In this document: positions 58,459-64,000 of the stretch, in pieces
Position numbering within the stretch: position 1 is the first letter of the stretch
Layout of the letters: each line of letters starts with the position of its first letter
Assembly: GCA_035318925.1 (NCBI GenBank)
Contig: DATHDS010000037.1
Location: forward strand, 7,117 to 71,116
Source of the DNA: VAXT01 sp035318925
GTDB taxonomy: Bacteria > Actinomycetota > Thermoleophilia > Gaiellales > Gaiellaceae
Length of the DNA: 64,000 nt
Direction: 5' to 3'
Made by a program: the position numbers and the translations under genes
The notes under the pieces: model-generated
Databases searched by the model: none
The model's input: the letters and a program-made list of their open reading frames with translations, nothing else
What the model was told of the DNA's origin: nothing

Positions 58459-60408
58459 ATGGCCTCACTCGCGCGCACGATTCTCGAAGAGCACCTGACG
58501 CGGGGCGAGCTCGTCCCCGGTCAGGAGATCGCGATCTCCGTCGACCAGACGCTCGTGCAGGACGCCACGGGGACGATGGCGATGATGCAGTTCGAGCTCT
58601 TCGGGCACGATCGGGTCGAGGTCGAGACGGCGGTCGTCTACGTCGACCACAACATCCTCCAGATCGACTTCAAGAACCCGGACGACCACCGGTTTCTCCA
58701 GGCGATTGCGGCCAAGTACGGCGTCTGGTTCTCGCGACCGGGGAACGGGATCTGCCACTACATCCACTGTGAGCGCTTCGCGGTTCCCGGCAAAACGCTC
58801 ATCGGCGCAGACAGCCACACGACCCAGTCCGGCTCCTGCGGGATGATCGCGATCGGCGCCGGTGGGCTCGACGTCGCCGTCTGCATGGCGGGCCACTCCT
58901 TCGAGCTTCCGTGCCCCAAAGTCGTCGGGGTCTTCCTGGAGAATGAGCTCCAGCGGCCCTGGATCCAGGCAAAAGACGTCATCCTCGAGCTCTTGCGCCG
59001 CCGAGGCGTGCGCGGGGGCCGCGGGGCGATCTTCGAGTTCACCGGGCCCGGAGTGGCGACGCTGAGCTACACCGAGCGCGGGACGATCTGCAACATGATC
59101 GCCGAGCTCGGCGCGACGGGCGCGATCTTCCCGGCCGACGACGAGACGAAGAGCTGGCTCGTGGAGCAGGAGCGCGAAGAAGACTTCGTCGCTCTCGAGA
59201 CCGGGGACACGGGCGACTTCGACGAAGAGGAACATGTCGATCTCGCGCAGCTCGTCCCGCTCGTTGCCAAGCCGTCCAGCCCCGGCAACGTCGTCCCGGT
59301 CGACGAGGTCGCGGGAACGGAGCTCGCGCAGGTCTGCATCGGCTCCTCGGTCAACTCGTCATACGAGGACCTGGCGCTCGTCGGCGCCGTCCTCCGCGGG
59401 AGCGGGATCTCCGAGAAGCTGATCTCGGCGACTGCGACTCCGGGCTCTCGGCAGATCCTCGACCAGATCACGCAGTCGGGCACCTACGTCGACCTGATGT
59501 CAGCCGGCCTGCGGATGCTCGAGCCCGCCTGCGGTCCCTGCGTCGGGATGGGCCAGGCGCCGCCCTCGGGAGCGAGCTCGCTGCGGACGTTCAACCGGAA
59601 CTTCCCGGGCCGAAGCGGGACGGCCGACGACCAGGTCTATCTGTGCTCGCCCGCGGTCGCGGCGGCCTCGATGCTGACGGGCGAGATCGCCGACCCGCGC
59701 GAGTTGCCGATGCCCGAATTGGCCGATCGGCCAGCCGCGCGCCCGGCCGTCGTCCAGGCGCACATCCTCGCGCCGGTCCCTGCCGATGAGGCAGCCTCGA
59801 TCGAAATCCCGAGAGGCCCGAACATCAAGCCGCCGCCCGTCCAGGACGAGCTTCCCGACTCGCTCGAGCTGCGCGTGCTGATCGTCGCTCCCGACGACAT
59901 CTCGACGGGTGATCTCTCGCCCGACGGCGCGACCGTGATGGCCTACCGCTCCAACGTGCCGGCGATCGCCGAGTTCACGTTCCAGCATCGCGATCCGGAG
60001 TTTCCGCGCCGCGCGAAGGAGTGGGGCGGAGGCTTCATCGTGGCCGGCCACAACTACGGCCAGGGGTCGAGCCGCGAGCACGCGGCGCTTGCCCCCCTCC
60101 AGCTCGGAGTGCGCGCGGTGATCGCGAAGAGCTTCGCTCGGATCCATCGGCGCAACCTGATCGCGCAGGGCATCGTCCCGCTCCTCTTCAAGGACGAGTC
60201 CGACTACGACAAGGCCGAACTTGGCCAGACGTGGCGCATTTCCGGCCTGCGCGAGATCGCCGACAGCCTCGACGAGCTCCCGTGCGAGATTACGGACGCG
60301 AGCGAGGAGTTCACGCTCACCCACGACCTGCTCCCGCGGGAGCGCGAGATCGTCGTCGCAGGCGGTCTCATTCGCTACCTGAAGCAGGAGCAGACGGCGA
60401 CCGCCTGA
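58459..60408 (+). CDS. Aconitate hydratase (about 650-aa type)
   Basis: Aconitase interconverts citrate and isocitrate through a [4Fe-4S] cluster. Conserved parts: VDQTLVQDATGTMAMMQFE, GADSHTTQSGSCGMIAIGAG, the cluster cysteines in EPACGPCVGMGQAPPSG, TFNRNFPGRSGTADDQVYLC, and the swivel domain GHNYGQGSSREHAALAP with RNLIAQGIVPLLF. The 649-aa length matches the shorter Aquifex-type aconitases. It lies 9 nt after the eRF1-like gene and overlaps the lipoprotein gene, so the three may be co-transcribed. Confidence 0.95.
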   Translation: MASLARTILEEHLTRGELVPGQEIAISVDQTLVQDATGTMAMMQFELFGHDRVEVETAVVYVDHNILQIDFKNPDDHRFLQAIAAKYGVWFSRPGNGICHYIHCERFAVPGKTLIGADSHTTQSGSCGMIAIGAGGLDVAVCMAGHSFELPCPKVVGVFLENELQRPWIQAKDVILELLRRRGVRGGRGAIFEFTGPGVATLSYTERGTICNMIAELGATGAIFPADDETKSWLVEQEREEDFVALETGDTGDFDEEEHVDLAQLVPLVAKPSSPGNVVPVDEVAGTELAQVCIGSSVNSSYEDLALVGAVLRGSGISEKLISATATPGSRQILDQITQSGTYVDLMSAGLRMLEPACGPCVGMGQAPPSGASSLRTFNRNFPGRSGTADDQVYLCSPAVAAASMLTGEIADPRELPMPELADRPAARPAVVQAHILAPVPADEAASIEIPRGPNIKPPPVQDELPDSLELRVLIVAPDDISTGDLSPDGATVMAYRSNVPAIAEFTFQHRDPEFPRRAKEWGGGFIVAGHNYGQGSSREHAALAPLQLGVRAVIAKSFARIHRRNLIAQGIVPLLFKDESDYDKAELGQTWRISGLREIADSLDELPCEITDASEEFTLTHDLLPREREIVVAGGLIRYLKQEQTATA

Positions 60409-60866
60409 GCGCTCGTCTCGTCTCGGCGATCGCGCTCGCGGTCCTCGCCTTGTGCGCGGCGGCGGGCTGTGGCGGCTCGAAGTCGGAGACCAAGGCTCCG
60501 CCGGTCGAGAGCGCCCACGGCTTCGCGGACGATTTCATGCACCGGCTGGTCGTCGTCGGCCGCTGGGATGCGGTCGCCTCCGACATCGCGCCCCTGCTGA
60601 CCCGCGAGCTGCGGACGTTCCAGGAGTCGATCCGCCGCGAGGGCATCCGCAAGGTCCGCGGCTCGGGAATCTTGCGGCACGACTGTCCACGCAGCCCTAC
60701 GGTCAACGCCGGGAAGGACTGTTTCGCCTACCGGCTCGAAGGGCGCCAGGTTCTGCCCATCCAAGGGGTCGTCTTGCTCAAAGCCAACTTCCGCCTCTGG
60801 GCCGAGTACGTGGACGGAAGCTGGCAGGTCATCAACTACGAGTACGACCTGGTTCCGGCCGGTTAG
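60405..60866 (+). CDS. Putative lipoprotein, CTG start coupled to aconitase (CTGA)
   Basis: A 153-aa protein. CTG at 60405 overlaps the aconitase TGA as CTGA and gives LSARLVSAIALAVLALCAAA followed by GC: a lipoprotein signal with a lipobox ending AAGC. No ATG/GTG/TTG occurs at this position. The mature part (HGFADDFMHRLVVVGRWDAV; IAPLLTRELRTFQESI; WAEYVDGSWQVINYEYDLVP) resembles a small NTF2/Cys-pair fold. Function unknown. Confidence 0.78.
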   Translation: MSARLVSAIALAVLALCAAAGCGGSKSETKAPPVESAHGFADDFMHRLVVVGRWDAVASDIAPLLTRELRTFQESIRREGIRKVRGSGILRHDCPRSPTVNAGKDCFAYRLEGRQVLPIQGVVLLKANFRLWAEYVDGSWQVINYEYDLVPAG

Positions 60867-60898
60867 CACTCTGCATACCGGTCTCGGTTTCCTGACGC

Positions 60899-60970
60899 GG
60901 CGCTGGGCGTGCGTATGCCGGCGGGACAGTGTTAGCCACACGGCCCGCCGGCTGGAGTGCGTCCAGCGCC
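60899..60970. terminator. Nested inverted repeat between convergent genes
   Basis: GGCGCTGG (60899-60906) pairs with CCAGCGCC (60963-60970). Inside it GCCGGCGGG (60917-60925) pairs with CCCGCCGGC (60944-60952). The lipoprotein gene ends upstream and rmuC ends on the other strand, so a bidirectional terminator or boundary hairpin is likely. No T-run is visible on either strand. Confidence 0.55.
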
Positions 60971-61012
60971 GCGAGGCGGCGGCGTCAGCCGTCGCCGCTC
61001 AGGGAAGCGAGA

Positions 61013-62029
61013 CTAAGCGGCGTCGACGGCGCGCGGCAATTCTGGCGCCTCGGCCGGTTCGGCCGCGACGTCTTCCCAGTCGGCGGCCTTCTCGAGCTTG
61101 CCCTCGACTCTGTCCAGACGCCGGTCGGCCTCGGCGTACTTCGACTGAGCGTTCCCGAGGTGCTTGCCGACGACCTGGAAGTCGTCGCGGAAGCGGCCGA
61201 AGTCGTTCTGGAGTTGCGCGCAGTAGGCCATGACCTCCTGGGCCCGGTGCTCGATCTGCATTCCCTTCAGGCCGAGGGCGATCACCTGGAGCTGCGAGGT
61301 GAACGTCGTCGGCGACACCGGGAAGATCCGCTTGTCGTGTGCGTAGGAGAGCAGCGCGCCGGTCTTCCCGCAGACGAGCTCGTAATAGACGCCCTCGGAA
61401 GGGAGGTACATGAGCGCGAAGTCGTAGGTGCCCTCGTCGGGGCGGATGTACTTCTCGGCGATCGCGTCGACGTGGATCTTCAGGTCGCGCGCGAAGGCCC
61501 TCTCGGCGAGCGTGCGGTGCTCGTCGTCCTCTGCTTCAACGAGCCGCTCGAAGTTGTCGAGCGGGAACTTGGCGTCGACGGGGACGAGGCGGTCGACCCT
61601 GATCACGGCATCCACCCGCTGGCCGTCGCGGAACCCGTACTCCAGCTCGTACGCTCCGGCGGGAAGCCGGTCGCGCAGCAGGTTCGCGAGCAGGAGCTCC
61701 CCGAAGCCGCCGCGAGCTTTCGGCGGCCGGAGGGCCTGCTCGAGCCGCTTGAGATCGTTCGCGCGCGCCAGGATCTCCTCGTTCGCTCGTCCGAGCTCGC
61801 CGAGCTGACGATGGATGTCGCCGGCGGTCTTGGACGTGCTTTCGAGGCGCCGGTCGAGCGTCGAGGTCATCGCGTCGAGCCGCCGGTCAACCGCCGCACT
61901 ACGCTCGGCGAGCTGCGCCCCGGAGTCCGCCCGCAGGGCGCCGAGCTCGGTCCGCAGGTTGCGCACGAACCAGACCGCGCCGGCGGCGAGGGCGCCGAAG
62001 AAGAGCAGGATGACGGCCACGATCCACAT
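61013..62029 (-). CDS. rmuC: DNA recombination protein RmuC
   Basis: A 338-aa RmuC homologue: N-terminal membrane anchor (residues ~1-24), coiled coil, and the nuclease-like core with GGFGELLLANLLRDRLPAG, VPVDAKFPLDNFERLVEA, AEKYIRPDEGTYDFALMYLP and SPTTFTSQLQVIALGLKG. RmuC limits recombination at inverted repeats in E. coli, which is notable in a window rich in palindromes. Start at ATG 62029. The C-terminus is a short acidic helix. Confidence 0.93.
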   Translation of the reverse strand: MWIVAVILLFFGALAAGAVWFVRNLRTELGALRADSGAQLAERSAAVDRRLDAMTSTLDRRLESTSKTAGDIHRQLGELGRANEEILARANDLKRLEQALRPPKARGGFGELLLANLLRDRLPAGAYELEYGFRDGQRVDAVIRVDRLVPVDAKFPLDNFERLVEAEDDEHRTLAERAFARDLKIHVDAIAEKYIRPDEGTYDFALMYLPSEGVYYELVCGKTGALLSYAHDKRIFPVSPTTFTSQLQVIALGLKGMQIEHRAQEVMAYCAQLQNDFGRFRDDFQVVGKHLGNAQSKYAEADRRLDRVEGKLEKAADWEDVAAEPAEAPELPRAVDAA

Positions 62030-62074
62030 AGGACCGCGGAACGGTAGAGACGGCGTCGGACGACGCCCGGCGAC

Positions 62075-62257
62075 CTAGTTCTCGTGCTCGGCGCCCTGCC
62101 CGTGCGCTTCGGTCGCGTGCTCCTCCCCTGCGGGCGCGGCCCCCTCGGCCATGCCTTCGTGCTCCTGATGCATCCCTTCGTCGTGGGCCGAAGTGCCGCC
62201 GGCCATCTCGCCCGTGTCCTTCTTCTCGCGTCCCAAAAGCTTGTCCAAGAATCCCAT
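62075..62257 (-). CDS. Small His/Glu-rich protein
   Basis: A 60-aa acidic protein (MGFLDKLLGREKKDTGEMAG, then HDEGMHQEHEGMAEGAAPAG, ending HGQGAEHEN). A GAGGAG ribosome binding site precedes the ATG. Repeated His/Met/Glu suggest metal binding, but no family is recognised. It lies 45 nt upstream of rmuC on the same strand. Confidence 0.65.
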   Translation of the reverse strand: MGFLDKLLGREKKDTGEMAGGTSAHDEGMHQEHEGMAEGAAPAGEEHATEAHGQGAEHEN

Positions 62258-62313
62258 CCCGCTCCTCCTCAGTTGAGGGCACGAGTATAGGCCGTTGCTA
62301 CCATCGGCCCGCT

Positions 62314-63033
62314 TTGCCAAAGAAGGCCAAGACTCCGCCGCCTCCACGTCGACCGGTTCAGGCGCCAAAGCAGCGCTCGGCTGAGCGAACGCCCGCCGAG
62401 CGCCGCACGCTGCTCTATCTCGTGATCTTCTCGGCGTCGGGCATCGTGATCCTCGGCGCCGTCCTCGCCCTGCTCGCCTTCGGCGGCGGCGGGGGCGACG
62501 GCGGCTCGGGAAGCAAGGACATCGGTTCGGCGATGCGCAAGGCGGGGTGCACGTACCGTCAATACACCATGCCTGCACCCAAGGGCGATATGCACGTCAA
62601 CTCGCTGACAGCGAAGATCGACTGGGTCACGCATCCTCCCTCGGGTGGCCAGCACTACCCGACACCGGCTCCGTTCAACTTCTACGACGAGACCGTCAAC
62701 CCGCGGGTCGTCGTTCACAATCTCGAGCATGGAGCCGTCGTCATCTGGTACGGGCCGAAGATCTCGCCGCAGACAAAGGAGAAGCTGAGGAGCTTCTACC
62801 AATCGAGCCCGGTCGGCCTGGTGGCGACACAGTACGCCGGCTACGGCACGAAAATCGCACTCGCCGCATGGACGGGCAATTCGAAGAAGTATCAGAAGAA
62901 CGGCTATTACGGCGAAGGGCACCTCTCGGTCTGCCAGGACTTCAACGAGAAGGCGTTCAAGACATTTCGCGACGCCTATCGCGGCCATGGCCCCGAGGGG
63001 TTCCCGCTGAGCCAGCTCCAGCCGGGTCAGTAG
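62314..63033 (+). CDS. DUF3105 membrane-anchored protein
   Basis: A 239-aa protein with a basic N-terminus, one membrane segment (residues ~33-55) and an extracytoplasmic DUF3105 domain. Domain features are CTYRQYTMPAPKGDMHVNSL, VTHPPSGGQHYPTPAPFNFY, the motif VHNLEHGAVVIWYGP, and VATQYAGYGTKIALAAW. Function unknown. TTG start at 62314 follows a TACCAT box by 9 nt. Confidence 0.88.
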   Translation: MPKKAKTPPPPRRPVQAPKQRSAERTPAERRTLLYLVIFSASGIVILGAVLALLAFGGGGGDGGSGSKDIGSAMRKAGCTYRQYTMPAPKGDMHVNSLTAKIDWVTHPPSGGQHYPTPAPFNFYDETVNPRVVVHNLEHGAVVIWYGPKISPQTKEKLRSFYQSSPVGLVATQYAGYGTKIALAAWTGNSKKYQKNGYYGEGHLSVCQDFNEKAFKTFRDAYRGHGPEGFPLSQLQPGQ

Positions 63034-63046
63034 TACCCTTACCGCC

Positions 63047-63134
63047 GCCGGGGTGGCGAAACTGGTCATACGCGCCTGACTTAAAATCAGGTGTCCCCTC
63101 CGGGGGCGTGCGGGTTCGAGTCCCGCCCCCGGCA
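63047..63134 (+). tRNA. tRNA-Leu (anticodon UAA)
   Basis: Acceptor stem GCCGGGG (63047-63053) pairs with CCCCGGC (63127-63133). The anticodon arm reads CCTGA-CTTAAAA-TCAGG with anticodon TAA. A long variable arm (TGTCCCCTCCGGGGGCGT) is typical of class II leucine tRNAs, and the T arm is GCGGG-TTCGAGT-CCCGC. The discriminator is A (63134), then CC but not a complete CCA, so the 3' end is finished by CCA-adding enzyme. Confidence 0.95.
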
Positions 63135-63233
63135 CCTGAAGAGGCTGCGAGTCGTTTGCTGGATCTCGGTGCTTCCGGCGCTTACGTCTACAAGCGGCAT
63201 CGTTTCTTCGTACTTGGGGCGGGATGAGGGAAG

Positions 63234-64000
63234 ATGCGACTTATGGGGATGCGGCTCAGATTCCGGTCCCTCGGTCTGGCGCTCCTATCCGTAGCCGCCG
63301 CGGGCGTTCTGCTCCAGCTCGGTCCGGCGCAGGCCTCGTCCAAGAAGGCGAGGCCGTCGACGGCGTCTGCGACGAAGCAGCAGGGGCTCGCCGCCTACGG
63401 GAAGCTGCCGCTCGCCTTCACCGCCAACGCCGGCCAGACCGACGCGCGCGTCCGCTACTCCGCCCAGGGCGCCGGCTTCTCGGTCTTCCTCACCCGCCGG
63501 GAAGCGATGCTCTCCCTCAAGCGTCCGGGCAAGCAGCGAAGAGGGCGCGGCGTGGCCCTCGCGCTCCGCTTCCTCGGCTCGGACCGGAACGTCGCCATCC
63601 GCGGCGAGCGCCCGGGGCCGGGCAGGGTCAACTACCTGCTCGGAAACGACCCCACCAAGTGGCACACCGGCCTACACACATTCGAGCGCGTCGTCTACCG
63701 CAACCTCTGGCCGGGCGTGGACATGGTCTTCGCGGGGGAAAGCGGCAAGCTCAAGTACGAGTTCCTCGTTCGCCCCGGAGCCCGCGTTTCTGAGATCAGG
63801 CTCGCCTACCGCGGCGCGAAGCGGCTCTCGCTCGACCGGCGAGGGAACCTGCGCCTCCACACCTCGCTCGGCGTCCTCACCGACACGCGGCCTGCGAGCT
63901 ATCAGTTCGTCGCCGGCAAGCGCGTGCCCGTCGCAAGCAGCTTTGCGCTCGAGCCTCACGACGGGGGCTATGGCTTCGCGGTGGAGCCGACCTACGACCG
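63234..64000 (+). CDS. Secreted SBBP/DUF7948-type protein, 5' part (runs off the window)
   Basis: The frame stays open to the window end. Signal peptide (MGMRLRFRSLGLALLSVAAA, cleavage near AQA-SS), then a beta-rich domain with FTANAGQTDARVRYSAQGAG, FSVFLTRREAMLSLKRPG, VNYLLGNDPTKWHTGL and YRNLWPGVDMVFAGES, as at the start of large SBBP beta-propeller repeat surface proteins. Start may be ATG 63234, 63243 or 63249; GAGGGAAG at 63226-63233 best suits 63243. It follows the tRNA-Leu by 100 nt. Confidence 0.85.
   Translation, partial: MRLMGMRLRFRSLGLALLSVAAAGVLLQLGPAQASSKKARPSTASATKQQGLAAYGKLPLAFTANAGQTDARVRYSAQGAGFSVFLTRREAMLSLKRPGKQRRGRGVALALRFLGSDRNVAIRGERPGPGRVNYLLGNDPTKWHTGLHTFERVVYRNLWPGVDMVFAGESGKLKYEFLVRPGARVSEIRLAYRGAKRLSLDRRGNLRLHTSLGVLTDTRPASYQFVAGKRVPVASSFALEPHDGGYGFAVEPTYD

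Overview
The window is high-GC bacterial chromosome. Its core gene order (recG-rsmD-coaD, DUF177-rpmF-plsX-acpP-rnc, smc-ftsY, ffh-rpsP-khpA-rimM-trmD-lepB-rplS-rnhB-yraN-comM-dprA) is the classic actinobacterial one. A SepIVA-like protein between coaD and DUF177, TANNNT -10 boxes placed for leaderless mRNAs, and an AddAB-type nuclease suggest a deep-branching actinobacterium, possibly Thermoleophilia/Gaiellales. That placement is inference; no rRNA is present.

Layout. 1-7.5 kb: recG (5' cut by the window edge), rsmD, coaD, a propeller protein, a SepIVA-like coiled coil, DUF177, rpmF, plsX, acpP, rnc. 7.5-11.6 kb: three tandem secreted proteins with a collagen-like stalk and a seven-repeat, cysteine-paired beta-propeller. 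11.7-26.3 kb: smc (unusually short), ftsY, a scar with gene relics, dodecin, a cyclase/AAA/TPR regulator, ffh, rpsP, khpA, a phosphoesterase, rimM, trmD, two lepB copies, rplS overlapping rnhB, and yraN. 26.3-33 kb: an orphan DNA methyltransferase, two secreted propeller paralogues, comM, dprA and an unknown gene. 33-45.5 kb: metabolic genes (two PYROXD2-like FAD oxidoreductases divergent from a GcvT-like protein, ornithine cyclodeaminase with the pntAA-pntAB-pntB transhydrogenase, an HD-GYP protein, an isocitrate/isopropylmalate dehydrogenase). 45.6-53 kb: a zinc-ribbon protein, addB-addA, nth, and a REP-like palindrome cluster. 53-64 kb: PAS, DedA, CorA, TrxB, a bacterial eRF1-like protein, aconitase, a lipoprotein, RmuC, a DUF3105 protein, tRNA-Leu(UAA), and the start of an SBBP-type secreted protein.

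Four themes run through the window. (1) A 160-bp element with 13-bp terminal inverted repeats occurs twice, each copy starting right after a stop codon. The two copies share a scaffold but carry different, perfectly palindromic cores. (2) Four genes (ftsY, ffh, ornithine cyclodeaminase and a small unknown gene) have a second, degraded or diverged copy of their own 3' end just downstream, separated by hairpins or inserted DNA. (3) Several well-recognised genes have no ATG/GTG/TTG at the expected start. CTG is the best candidate for rnc, trmD, lepB1, a secreted protein and a lipoprotein; ACG for one small gene. (4) Many first genes have a TANNNT box exactly 6 nt before the start codon.

The core genes cover translation, protein export, lipid initiation, chromosome maintenance and recombination. 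Accessory genes are slotted into nearly every gap of the conserved backbone, often next to hairpins or gene relics.
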